A program made the translations under genes and the position numbers. A stretch of DNA of 64,000 bases from Dorea longicatena (GTDB lineage: Bacteria; Bacillota; Clostridia; Lachnospirales; Lachnospiraceae), in contig NZ_CP100126.1 in NCBI RefSeq assembly GCF_024168045.1, positions 2,327,001 through 2,391,000 on the forward strand. Reading direction: 5' to 3'. Within the stretch, counting starts at the first letter, position 1; each line of letters opens with the position of its first letter. The notes under the pieces are model-generated. The model had not been told where the DNA came from, did no database searches, and worked only from the letters and a program-made list of their open reading frames with translations. Below, in pieces: positions 1 to 7,889 of this stretch.

Positions 1-780
1 CATAACAACGCCGTCAAGTACTCTTGTTGCGCCTTCACCAAGGATTGCATCGCCTTCTTTTGTAGCGATTGGCTGAACATCCATGATTGTCTCTGAGTAT
101 GTGTGGTATTGGTCAGGAGTGATGATTTCAAGATGGAAATCTTTAACCAGTTCCTGATTAGCAATTACTTCTGCTTCAATTCCTTCACGGATGTAAAGAG
201 TTGTTCCTTCGATCTTTGTCTCTGGTCCTCTCTTAACCTCTGTGATCTTAATGTGTCTTCTTGTTAATGTTCCTACTACTTTTGTTTCTTCAACAGGTGC
301 TTCTGCTGTTGCTGTAGCTGCTACTGCTGCTGCAGGTACTTCTGCTACTGCTTCTCCTGTTGCTCCAAGAGCTCCAACCGGAATTTCAAGATTGATATCT
401 TTTCCTTCTCCGATATGGATCTTGAGTGTTCCTCCAGCTACTGTTGCTGCTGTTGCAACTGGTGCTGCCGGTGCAGCTTCCTCTGCTGGAGCTTCTTCCT
501 CTGCCTTTTCTTCTGCTGGAGTTGTAGGTGCTTTTACACCATCCAGAACATCATTTGTTAACGGGCAAAGAGAATCACATGTTTTTGTAAGTTTTGCACC
601 CAGTACTTCTTCAATAGTAAGGCATCCGTCCAGGTTTAATAATCCTGAATCTACCAGATCATCAAAGATTGCTGGATCTTCGAGGTTCGCCGGTTCAATT
701 GTGATACCAGCTTCTGCTCTACAGCACAGTACTGCAGGATCATGAGCATGTGCTTTTGCTGTTTCAGCTGTGATTGACAT
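1..780 (-). CDS. prdA: D-proline reductase proprotein PrdA, N-terminal part (cut by window edge)
   Basis: Reading starts at an ATG at 780, preceded by a strong AGGAGG, and stays open for 260 codons to the left edge. PrdA is the proprotein of D-proline reductase, which opens D-proline to 5-aminovalerate as the reductive half of Stickland fermentation. The start MSITAETAKAHAHDP and the Ala/Glu/Pro-rich linker at about residues 83-165 fit PrdA. In known enzymes the chain is cleaved at an internal Cys to make a pyruvoyl subunit; that site would lie outside the window. prdC and tRNA-Sec are just upstream on the same strand and prdF is nearby, which supports the call. The selenocysteine subunit PrdB is not in view. 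Confidence 0.9.
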   Translation of the reverse strand, partial: MSITAETAKAHAHDPAVLCCRAEAGITIEPANLEDPAIFDDLVDSGLLNLDGCLTIEEVLGAKLTKTCDSLCPLTNDVLDGVKAPTTPAEEKAEEEAPAEEAAPAAPVATAATVAGGTLKIHIGEGKDINLEIPVGALGATGEAVAEVPAAAVAATATAEAPVEETKVVGTLTRRHIKITEVKRGPETKIEGTTLYIREGIEAEVIANQELVKDFHLEIITPDQYHTYSETIMDVQPIATKEGDAILGEGATRVLDGVVM

Positions 781-984
781 ATTGTTTTCCCTCCTTGTTT
801 TGTTTCGGTACATTGTCCCTTACGGGATATTGTAATTTTAATATATATACAGTTACATACAACATTCAGAAGAACCTCTCAATTACTTCTGGCGGGCAAA
901 AGAATCGGGGGTCTTCTACCTCATTGTACGCAACAGTAATACCATAATATAATTTTGATAATATTGTGTCATTTCGGACAGTGA

Positions 985-2400
985 TTAAAAATCAATATCC
1001 TGACTTACTTCTTTTGAAACCTTCAGGCTTCTGTACAGCGGATGTCCAACTGTTCTCATAACGTGGTCTGTCTGATGGAATACTTTCAGTCCCATCTTCG
1101 GTCCTGACGCCATTACAGTATTTGAACAGTCTGAGCAGTTACCGATCAGAATGTATTCACATTTGTCTTTCTTGAACTGCATATTGTTCTTAACCTGTCC
1201 AGGACAGTTACCAGGTCTTAAGCACTTCAGTGGTGCTCCCGGTTTATTTTCAATTGCCTGTTTACATTTGCACATAGATACTACTTTTGCATTCATCTTA
1301 GAAGCGATCTCACGCATACGCTCTTCGCTTCCGCCGCAGGCACATACAAGAATCCCCATTGTTGCTCCGTGGAGATCCGGGAACTCGACTGTTACAAGGA
1401 TTGCTCCTGTCGTCTTGGTTGTTGGTGCATCTAATGTAGTAGACTTTCCTGTGAAAGCTCCACCCATGATGATCTCGCCATATTTTCCGTCGATTCCGCC
1501 GGCTTTTTCGATCATCTCTCCAACGCTTACACCTACCGGTACATCGAAGAATACATGTGCTTCATTTCCACCGTTTAATTTACCACGGACTGTCATATTC
1601 TTGCTGATACAAGGTTTCTTTTCATCAACCGCTTCAGCAATCTTACAGACAGTTTCTACATTGATAACAACAGATCTAGCTGCTGATGGAAGCTGTGTAG
1701 TTGTGAGTAATACCCCAAGACACTCTCTTACTACTGCACGTTCCTCACCCATCGGGTAGATATCAGCCATCAGGTGCATCTTGATATCAGGCTCATTCTC
1801 AAGAGCTTTCTGTAATACCTTGATTGCTTTATGATGTTTCTTCTTAATAGCAATAATTGCTTTCTTTGCGTGAGTGATTTCCATACTATATTTAATACCA
1901 CGGATTAATTTATCACTCTGCTCTTCGATCTGTCTTGTGTTGTGTTCCAGTCCCGGTTCGCATTCAGCTGCATTTACAAGAATGTATCCACAATCCAGTT
2001 TGAAGTCTTTCGGAAGCTCTGGGTTGATCTCAGGATCAAGCTCACCCATCGGAGTTTCTTCTAAATTAATATTAAGTTTTACTCCTGTCGGGAATCCAGC
2101 TCCTCCCATTCCTACGATTCCGGCTGCTTTCACCAAATCAAGCTTTGATGACTCATCTGTGATACCTTCTACTGATTCGGTAACAGGAACGAATTCATCC
2201 GGCTGTTCAGCGGCCGGCTCGATGATGATGCGGTCTTCTGTAATCTCTGTTACTTTTCCATACACGCTTGAAAAAATGTTAGCTCCCAGGCCTGTTGGTG
2301 TAGCAATGAGAGTACCTTTTTTCACCTCAGCACCAACTTCTACACATGGTGCACAAGGAGCGCCAACATGCTGGCGTAATAACATCTGTACATTTCCCAT
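985..2400 (-). CDS. prdC: Proline reductase-associated electron transfer protein PrdC (RnfC-like)
   Basis: A 471-residue protein with the RnfC-type NADH/FMN-binding motif GMGGAGFPTGVK (about residues 97-108) and a C-terminal Cys-rich part (CACGG, CKCK, CLRPGNCPG, GNCSDCSN). PrdC is thought to pass electrons to proline reductase, possibly linking it to Rnf or NADH. The start at 2400 has AAGGAG upstream. It lies 204 bp upstream of prdA on the same strand, probably with its own control. Some clostridial PrdC proteins are annotated as selenoproteins (recollection, not checked). Here both Cys of GNCSDC are TGC/TGT codons and I see no in-frame TGA, so this copy appears to use Cys. Confidence 0.9.
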   Translation of the reverse strand: MGNVQMLLRQHVGAPCAPCVEVGAEVKKGTLIATPTGLGANIFSSVYGKVTEITEDRIIIEPAAEQPDEFVPVTESVEGITDESSKLDLVKAAGIVGMGGAGFPTGVKLNINLEETPMGELDPEINPELPKDFKLDCGYILVNAAECEPGLEHNTRQIEEQSDKLIRGIKYSMEITHAKKAIIAIKKKHHKAIKVLQKALENEPDIKMHLMADIYPMGEERAVVRECLGVLLTTTQLPSAARSVVINVETVCKIAEAVDEKKPCISKNMTVRGKLNGGNEAHVFFDVPVGVSVGEMIEKAGGIDGKYGEIIMGGAFTGKSTTLDAPTTKTTGAILVTVEFPDLHGATMGILVCACGGSEERMREIASKMNAKVVSMCKCKQAIENKPGAPLKCLRPGNCPGQVKNNMQFKKDKCEYILIGNCSDCSNTVMASGPKMGLKVFHQTDHVMRTVGHPLYRSLKVSKEVSQDIDF

Positions 2401-2540
2401 GACACACTTCTCCTTTTTTAATATTTTATCTAAGTCAAAACGAAACTATACAGTTCGTTTACTTATTCACATTTTTTTCATTATAGATAAATTCTATAAA
2501 TTCATCTTCGCCATTTTTTTAACAGAATTGCTTGTTTTTT

Positions 2541-2638
2541 TGGCGGAGGCATGTGGGAATCGAACCCACCCAGGACGCTCTTAACGCCCTACACTAGTTT
2601 TGAAGACTAGGAGGCACACCAGTTACCCAACTACCCCC
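2541..2638 (-). tRNA. selC: tRNA-Sec (anticodon UCA)
   Basis: The minus strand folds as a selenocysteine tRNA. The anticodon arm has stem CTAGT/ACTAG and loop CTTCAAA, giving anticodon TCA. There is a long variable arm (AGGGCG/CGTCCT) and a T arm (GTGGG/CCCAC around TTCGATT). The 3' end is G followed by an encoded CCA. The 5' end is best placed at GGGGGTAG, which pairs with ATGCCTCC in 7 of 8 positions, two of them wobbles. The D arm then has a 6-bp stem with one bulged A and a UGGU loop. It is the partner of SelB for UGA decoding and lies just upstream of prdC. The 5' end is less certain than the rest. Confidence 0.93.
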
Positions 2639-2713
2639 ATGTGCCTATTAACCATATCACATTTATCCTTATTTTTCAACACTTTTATTTATTTTTATAA
2701 TACCAAAAAATCA

Positions 2714-2742
2714 TTGACTTTTCAAGGGATTTCGTACATAAT
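2714..2742 (+). promoter_or_regulatory. Possible sigma-A promoter upstream of prdF
   Basis: TTGACT (2714-2719), a 17-bp spacer and CATAAT (2737-2742). It would give prdF a leader of nearly 190 nt. It is read by eye only, and the region between it and prdF is AT-rich with other possible -10 boxes. Confidence 0.35.
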
Positions 2743-2780
2743 GAAATCAACAGATTGAACACGATACTAGAACATGGTCT

Positions 2781-2820
2781 ATTTGTTAATTTTATATCGT
2801 AATATTTGTTAATTTTATAT
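2781..2820 (+). repeat. Pair of 17-bp direct repeats upstream of prdF
   Basis: The sequence ATTTGTTAATTTTATAT occurs at 2781-2797 and exactly again at 2804-2820, a 23-bp period. It lies between the tRNA-Sec/prd minus-strand genes and prdF. The spacing suggests a tandem regulator-binding site, but AT-rich drift is an alternative. Confidence 0.5.
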
Positions 2821-2932
2821 TTTTATTTTTTACCCATAGAAAAAGGCACTACGAAAATATAGATGTTTTCAATGTGTTTTTATAAAAACTTATAGATTGT
2901 TTCTATAAGAAAATCATAAGGAGGTAAGGATT

Positions 2933-3967
2933 ATGAAGTTAGAAGCAAAAGTTAACTTCGACCGGTTTGAAGAGGCACTTCAGGTTGTAGATGCTCATAC
3001 AGCCGGTGAGTTCTGTCGTATGGTCATCGGAGGATTCCCTGAGCCAGAAGGCAGCACAATGATCGAAAAGAAAAAATGGATGGAGGAAAAATACGACCAC
3101 GTTCGTACAGCATTAATGCTGGAGCCGAGAGGACATCACGATATGTTCGGTGCTTTCCTTTGTGAGCCGATCCACGAAGAAGCAGATCTTGGGGTAATCT
3201 TCATGGATACAGGCGGATACCTGAACATGTGCGGACACTGTACGATCGGAGCTGTTACAGTAGCCCTTGAAGCAGGTCTTGTTGAATGCCACGAAGGAGA
3301 GAACGAAGTTGTTCTGGATGCTCCTGCAGGAATCATCAGAACAAAAGCTCATGTAAAAGACGGAAAGGTAACAGATGTAACTCTTACAAACGTACCTGCA
3401 TTCATTTACAAAGACAACTTAACAGTTAATATCGACGGAGTAGACATTCCTTATACTATTTCTTTCGGTGGAAGTTTCTTCGCACTGGTTGATACTACAA
3501 AGCTTGACATTGGCGAAATCAACGCTAAGACAGTTCCTGCTTATACAGAACTCGGAATGAAGATTCGTGATAAAGTCAACGCAGAAGTTAAGATTCAGCA
3601 TCCAACTCTGGACATCACAGAAGTTGACCTGGTTGAATTCTACGGACCAACACCGAATCCGGATCAGGCTACAATGAGAAACGTTGTTGTATTCGGAGAT
3701 GCTCAGGCTGACCGTTCACCTTGCGGAACAGGTACAAGTGCCAAACTTGCTACTCTTCACGGATGGGGCGAACTTGGAATTGGTGAAGAATTTATTTACG
3801 AAAGTTTCATGGGAACACGCTTCAAAGGTGTGATCAAAGAAGAAACTAAGATCGGTGATTACGATGCAGTAATCCCAATGATCACAGGAAGTGCATATCT
3901 TACAGGTGTTGCTACTTACTTAATTGACTCTACAGATCCATTAAAATATGGTTTCCTTGTAGGTTAA
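2933..3967 (+). CDS. prdF: Proline racemase
   Basis: A 344-residue member of the proline racemase family, which converts L-proline to D-proline, the substrate of proline reductase. The two catalytic Cys of a racemase are visible: Cys100 in MCGH and Cys264 in DRSPCGTGT. Having Cys rather than Thr/Ser at both sites indicates a racemase rather than a hydroxyproline epimerase or dehydratase, though 4-hydroxyproline epimerases also have two Cys. Linkage to prdA and prdC decides for proline. The start has AAGGAGG 8 nt upstream. It is transcribed away from prdC and tRNA-Sec and ends at a clear terminator. Confidence 0.93.
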   Translation: MKLEAKVNFDRFEEALQVVDAHTAGEFCRMVIGGFPEPEGSTMIEKKKWMEEKYDHVRTALMLEPRGHHDMFGAFLCEPIHEEADLGVIFMDTGGYLNMCGHCTIGAVTVALEAGLVECHEGENEVVLDAPAGIIRTKAHVKDGKVTDVTLTNVPAFIYKDNLTVNIDGVDIPYTISFGGSFFALVDTTKLDIGEINAKTVPAYTELGMKIRDKVNAEVKIQHPTLDITEVDLVEFYGPTPNPDQATMRNVVVFGDAQADRSPCGTGTSAKLATLHGWGELGIGEEFIYESFMGTRFKGVIKEETKIGDYDAVIPMITGSAYLTGVATYLIDSTDPLKYGFLVG

Positions 3968-4011
3968 TGCATATTCGGGGTTGAATTAGATTGCATTATC
4001 ATATATGATGA

Positions 4012-4047
4012 TAGAAGCGGATTCATATGATCCGCTTCTATTTTTTT
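4012..4047 (+). terminator. Intrinsic terminator after prdF
   Basis: An 11-bp stem (TAGAAGCGGAT at 4012-4022 with ATCCGCTTCTA at 4030-4040), a 7-nt loop and seven T. It separates prdF from the TetR gene. Confidence 0.85.
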
Positions 4048-4133
4048 ACTTAGACAGCGTTTTCATGTTCAGAGAACTATTATCCGGGCGTGTTCTCCTG
4101 TTATATAAATACCAAGAGAAAGGAATGATCCGA

Positions 4134-4721
4134 ATGCCGCGTAAACGCAGATCCACAAAAAGCCGTATTGTCAAAGCAGCCTGGAATCTTTTCTACAAAA
4201 ACGGTTATGAACAGACCACTGTAGAAGATATTATCAATGCCGCCAAAACATCAAAAGGCACATTTTACCATTATTTTAAAGGAAAAGAAGCGCTTTTAAA
4301 CTCTCTTTCCTATCTTTTTGATCAGAAATACGAAGACCTTGCCGCCGTGATCGATCCGAATCTTTCCAGTTATGATAAACTATTATTTTTGAATCACGAA
4401 TTATTCTACATGATCGAGACCAGCGTGGATATCCATTTGCTTGCATACCTTTATTCTTCGCAATTGATCACCAAAGACAAGAAATCCCTTTCCGACAAGA
4501 AACGGATCTATTTCAAATGGCTTACAGAAATTATGGAAGAGGGGCTTGCCAAAGGAGAATTCAAAAGTACAAGCACCGCCGCTGAACTCATGGATATCTA
4601 TGCTATGTACGAGCGGGCTCTTTTATATGACTGGGCATTGTTTAAAGGTAAATTCTCACTGACTGAACGTTCTGACAAACTATTGCCTCATGTACTGGAC
4701 ACATTTGTAGAAGGAATTTAA
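4134..4721 (+). CDS. TetR/AcrR family transcriptional regulator
   Basis: A 195-residue regulator. The N-terminal helix-turn-helix is typical of TetR (IVKAAWNLFYKNGYEQTTVEDI followed by TSKGTFYHYFKGKEAL, about residues 11-52), and a helical ligand-binding domain follows. The frame is open further upstream, but that would run through the prdF terminator. The ATG at 4134 has AAAGGA about 10 nt upstream and gives the usual basic start MPRKRRSTK. The ligand and targets cannot be told from sequence. Control of prdF or of the flanking genes is possible, but no operator was seen. Confidence 0.85.
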   Translation: MPRKRRSTKSRIVKAAWNLFYKNGYEQTTVEDIINAAKTSKGTFYHYFKGKEALLNSLSYLFDQKYEDLAAVIDPNLSSYDKLLFLNHELFYMIETSVDIHLLAYLYSSQLITKDKKSLSDKKRIYFKWLTEIMEEGLAKGEFKSTSTAAELMDIYAMYERALLYDWALFKGKFSLTERSDKLLPHVLDTFVEGI

Positions 4722-4725
4722 TATC

Positions 4726-4782
4726 AAAAAGGCGATGCTAACAGAAGATTTCGTATCTTCTCCTCTATTAGCATCGCCTTTT
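4726..4782. terminator. Bidirectional terminator between TetR gene and DUF3343 gene
   Basis: The stem AAAAGGCGATGCTAA (from 4727) pairs with TTAGCATCGCCTTTT (to 4782), with an A-run on one side and a T-run on the other. It sits between convergent genes and can serve both. Confidence 0.8.
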
Positions 4783-4838
4783 ATCTGTTTTTTAAATTCT
4801 TCTTATAAAGTCTGTATCAGAATTTTATCACAATTCTC

Positions 4839-5075
4839 CTACACCAGACATTCATGAACATCTTCCTGTTCAATTCCGACATCTTTCATCACATCAAGAA
4901 TCTGTTCCCTGTCTGTCAGGTCTGCACACCAGGAAAGTCCACAGCCCGCTGAGATTGCTCTCGGAACCGGAATCAGTCTTCCCGGCACACTTCTTTCCTT
5001 GCATATCTTTTCCATCGCCATTGCATCCGATGTTGTATGGAATGTTACAACAAGTTTCATTACTTTTTTTCTCAT
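4839..5075 (-). CDS. DUF3343 family protein, putative sulfur/selenium carrier
   Basis: A 78-residue protein of the DUF3343 type with a GCGLSWC pair of Cys at about residues 44-50. Proteins of this family recur beside YedE, TusA-like and YedF genes and are thought to handle sulfur or selenium. It begins two bases after the TusA-like stop codon, so the two are co-transcribed. A Met at residue 6 (MKLVVTFHTT) is an equally plausible start, as neither has a clean Shine-Dalgarno. The function is inferred from context. Confidence 0.8.
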   Translation of the reverse strand: MRKKVMKLVVTFHTTSDAMAMEKICKERSVPGRLIPVPRAISAGCGLSWCADLTDREQILDVMKDVGIEQEDVHECLV

Positions 5076-5077
5076 GT

Positions 5078-5281
5078 TTACTCAATCACCACTTCGTAGT
5101 AACCGTCTTTCTGCACAGATGTTGGCTTTTTACCTTTATCTTTGGCAAATTTCTCAACATTCATCATCTGATGCGGCTCTGTGACAAGAATTTTCACAGG
5201 TCCTGCTGCTCCTTTTAATGCCTCTGCTGTCAGCATCAAAGGTTCCGGGCAAGAAAGACCTCTTGCATCTACTTCTTTCAT
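5078..5281 (-). CDS. TusA/SirA-like sulfurtransferase
   Basis: A 67-residue TusA-fold protein with the family CPxP motif, here SCPEP at residues 10-14, whose Cys carries a persulfide or possibly perselenide. AAGGAA lies upstream of the ATG. It lies 51 bp downstream of the YedE-type transporter and 2 bp upstream of the DUF3343 gene. YedE-TusA pairs are common. In this selenium-gene neighbourhood a selenium-trafficking role is likely, but it is not provable from sequence. Confidence 0.87.
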   Translation of the reverse strand: MKEVDARGLSCPEPLMLTAEALKGAAGPVKILVTEPHQMMNVEKFAKDKGKKPTSVQKDGYYEVVIE

Positions 5282-5332
5282 AATTTAATTCCTTCTTTCC
5301 TAGAATACTACGTATTTACACATATTTCAATC

Positions 5333-6430
5333 TTATTTTGCTTCTTCTCTCTTATTTGTAAATGCTATAATGAAGCAGATCACAATACAGATGATACATG
5401 CCACTTTCCCATTTACCGGTACCGCACCTGCTACCACTTCTTTCGTCTCTGGATTCAGAGCTGTTCCACTTGCTGCAAGTCCAAAATTATGGCAGATTGC
5501 AGATCCGACAAACATTCCGACAACCGTTACAGCCGAATCCGAAGAACCCTGCCCTGCAAGGATCAGCTGACGAAGCGGGCATCCACCTGCAAGAACTGCT
5601 GCAAATCCCACAGTGTACATTCCCAGGATATTCCACAAATGTTCCGAATGTGCGATGACTCCCGGTGTATTGAATCCTACCACGAAACGTCCTGTCGCAA
5701 TATTGAATACCAGCATAACAACAAATAAACCTGCAATCACGCTGATCAGATCGAAGTTCTTCATCAGGATGATATCTCTGATACTACCCGCAAAACACAT
5801 TCTTGACTTCTGTGCAAATGCACCGAATACAAGTCCGCCTACTAAAGATGCGATGATTGGTGCATGCATACTTCCCGGTCCTGCCTGGCTTGCTTTAAAA
5901 AGCGTTGTACATGTGGCAAGGATAAGAATTCCAACAACGACCGCCGGAAGCACTGCTCCACTTGACTTATTTGTAATATGCGCTCTTCCAAGGCTGAAAC
6001 CATTCTTTAATGCAAACACTCCTGTTCCAACTCCAAGAATAAAGCCAACAAATGCAACCCATGCATTCAGATCACCTGCTGACATACGGAGCACCATACG
6101 GAGCGGACATCCAAGGAATACCAGTGCACCGATCATAATGATTACACCAAGTACAAAACGAATCATCGGAGATGATCCTGCTGTTGAGCGATATTCTTTT
6201 GTTGCCACAGAAATGATAAATGCTCCCAGTACAAGTCCGATGATCTCAGGTCTTGCATACTGTACCACTTCCGCCTGATGCAGTCCCATTGCTCCTGCCG
6301 TATCGCGGATAAAGCATGCAATACAGAATGCCATGTTTGCCGGATTTCCAAGTGCTGCGAGGCATGCCGCTACAATACCACATACAACACCGGCCAGCGC
6401 CAGTTTTTTCTTTGAATCTGATAAATTCAT
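5333..6430 (-). CDS. yedE: YedE/YeeE-type selenium (or thiosulfate) transporter
   Basis: A 365-residue integral membrane protein of the YeeE/YedE family with about ten hydrophobic segments. Conserved Cys sit in or near membrane segments (GCPLRM, SRMCFAGS, GGCPLRQ). The GCPLR repeats are the signature of the family, which binds a chalcogen anion through Cys. The version beside selenium genes is annotated in many anaerobes as a selenium metabolism membrane protein. AGGAGG precedes the start. It is followed by the TusA-like and DUF3343 genes, which would accept the imported atom. Confidence 0.88.
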   Translation of the reverse strand: MNLSDSKKKLALAGVVCGIVAACLAALGNPANMAFCIACFIRDTAGAMGLHQAEVVQYARPEIIGLVLGAFIISVATKEYRSTAGSSPMIRFVLGVIIMIGALVFLGCPLRMVLRMSAGDLNAWVAFVGFILGVGTGVFALKNGFSLGRAHITNKSSGAVLPAVVVGILILATCTTLFKASQAGPGSMHAPIIASLVGGLVFGAFAQKSRMCFAGSIRDIILMKNFDLISVIAGLFVVMLVFNIATGRFVVGFNTPGVIAHSEHLWNILGMYTVGFAAVLAGGCPLRQLILAGQGSSDSAVTVVGMFVGSAICHNFGLAASGTALNPETKEVVAGAVPVNGKVACIICIVICFIIAFTNKREEAK

Positions 6431-6522
6431 TCGTATTTCCTCCTACACTCTCATTTTTGCATTTCCCCATAACTTATGCCTGACATACTTTTTTATGAAT
6501 TTATATCATTTTTCATACATAT

Positions 6523-7662
6523 TTACGGTTCTTCTGCCAGTTCGTGGATAGCTCTTACCGCTGCATCCACTTCTTCCTCCGTGTTGTAATGCGAGAAACT
6601 GAATCTCACAGCTCCCTGCTCTACCGTTCCGAGTGCTTTATGCATAAGCGGTGCACAATGTCCTCCTGATCTGGTAGAAATGTTATATTCCATAAGAAGC
6701 TCATCACTCACTTCTGAAGAATCATAATCACCGATGTTCAAAGTTACGATCGCACAGCGTTCTTTCTGACTGTAATCCCCATAAATCTTAACGCCCGGGA
6801 TATCTTTTACCCCGTTATAAAATCTCCACATCAGTTCCTGTTCTTTTCTGCGGATATTGTCTATTCCTTCTTTTTTCAGATACCCAAGAGCCGCATGCAG
6901 TCCCGCAATGCCATGCCCATTCAATGTTCCTGCTTCCAAAGCTGTCGGCATCTGTACCGGATGTTCCTTACTGTATGTCTGGATCCCGCTTCCGCCTGTC
7001 TTCAGCGGTCTTAACTCTATTCCTTCTTTTACATATATTCCACCTGTTCCCTGTGGTGCAAGCAGTCCTTTATGTCCGGTAAAACACAGAATATCAATAT
7101 TCATCTCCTGCACATTAATCGGGAAAACCCCTGCTGTCTGAGATGCGTCTACCACAAACATCAGTCCATGTGCATGCGCCATCTTCCCTATGACTGATAC
7201 ATCTACATAATTTCCTGTAAGATTCGATCCATTTGTACAAATGAGCATCTTCGTATTTTCTTTTATCGAAGCTTCCATCTGACTAATGTCAGGCATTCCC
7301 TTCTCATCACACCTTATAATGGAAAGTTCTACTCCATTTTTCTCCATCTCATATAAAGGACGAAGCACCGAATTATGTTCCAAAACAGTTGTGATCACAT
7401 GATCTCCCGGATTCAGGCTTCCCTTTATTGCAATATTCAGACTCTCTGTCGAATTCGAAGTAAATGCAATCCGTCTTGCATCTTCTGCCCCAAACAATTC
7501 CGCCAGTCTGTCTCTTGTATCATAGATAACCCTGGATGCACTGAGTGCCGCCTCACTTGCACCGCGGCCGGCATTGCCCATTGAATTCATAGCGTTTACT
7601 ACTGCATCGATCACTTCCTGTGGCTTATGCATTGTCGTCGCAGCATTATCCATATATATCAT
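6523..7662 (-). CDS. Class V aminotransferase-fold PLP enzyme (cysteine desulfurase/selenocysteine lyase-like)
   Basis: A 379-residue PLP enzyme of the cysteine desulfurase type. It has the N-terminal YMDNAATT, the PLP Lys in FTGHKGLLAPQGTG (about residue 194), and a possible catalytic Cys in RSGGHCAPLMH near the C-terminus. AGGAGG lies 8 nt before the ATG. It matches the family often found with selA/selB/selD and yedE in clostridia, where it may release sulfur from cysteine or selenium from selenocysteine for SelD. Substrate choice cannot be read from sequence. A canonical IscS/NifS for Fe-S assembly is less likely here because no iscU or tRNA-modification gene is adjacent. Confidence 0.87.
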   Translation of the reverse strand: MIYMDNAATTMHKPQEVIDAVVNAMNSMGNAGRGASEAALSASRVIYDTRDRLAELFGAEDARRIAFTSNSTESLNIAIKGSLNPGDHVITTVLEHNSVLRPLYEMEKNGVELSIIRCDEKGMPDISQMEASIKENTKMLICTNGSNLTGNYVDVSVIGKMAHAHGLMFVVDASQTAGVFPINVQEMNIDILCFTGHKGLLAPQGTGGIYVKEGIELRPLKTGGSGIQTYSKEHPVQMPTALEAGTLNGHGIAGLHAALGYLKKEGIDNIRRKEQELMWRFYNGVKDIPGVKIYGDYSQKERCAIVTLNIGDYDSSEVSDELLMEYNISTRSGGHCAPLMHKALGTVEQGAVRFSFSHYNTEEEVDAAVRAIHELAEEP

Positions 7663-7723
7663 ACTTGATTCCTCCTAATATCTTCCCCGCATATGATTCA
7701 AGTATTATTATAAAAACACCCCG

Positions 7724-7759
7724 TTTATACAATACTCATTTATTTCCGAACAAATTTGT
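7724..7759 (-). promoter_or_regulatory. Candidate promoter with palindromic operator for the PLP-enzyme/yedE operon
   Basis: On the minus strand, TTGTTC (7753-7748), an 18-bp spacer and TATAAA (7729-7724). The perfect 10-bp palindrome ACAAATTTGT at 7750-7759 overlaps the -35 box. The upstream neighbour is a LysR gene, a likely binder (inference). Confidence 0.4.
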
Positions 7760-7820
7760 ACATTATTCATATGCTTTCAGTATAGTCCATTTTCCTCTTT
7801 TCGTCTAATTGAAACATTAT

Positions 7821-7869
7821 ATGAACCCACCGTATTAATAGATTTTTTCTATCATTACAGTGGGTTCAT
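7821..7869. other. Nested hairpin between LysR and PLP-enzyme genes
   Basis: ATGAACCCAC (7821-7830) pairs with GTGGGTTCAT (7860-7869), enclosing a second hairpin ATAGA/TCTAT at 7838-7852. It lies 21 bp after the LysR stop. There is no T-run in the minus direction, so it is a weak terminator at best and may instead be a regulator site. Confidence 0.5.
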
Positions 7870-7889
7870 GTTATCAATCGTATTATCGG

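Noticed and set aside
242..745. Long open frame on the plus strand antisense to prdA
   Set aside because: It is low-complexity Ala/Ser sequence produced by the Ala/Glu-rich linker of prdA on the other strand and has no ribosome binding site.
2639..2650. tRNA-Sec 5' end at GGCACATG
   Set aside because: Those bases do not pair with the 3' acceptor arm, and the distance to the anticodon stem would be about eight bases too long. GGGGGTAG fits better.
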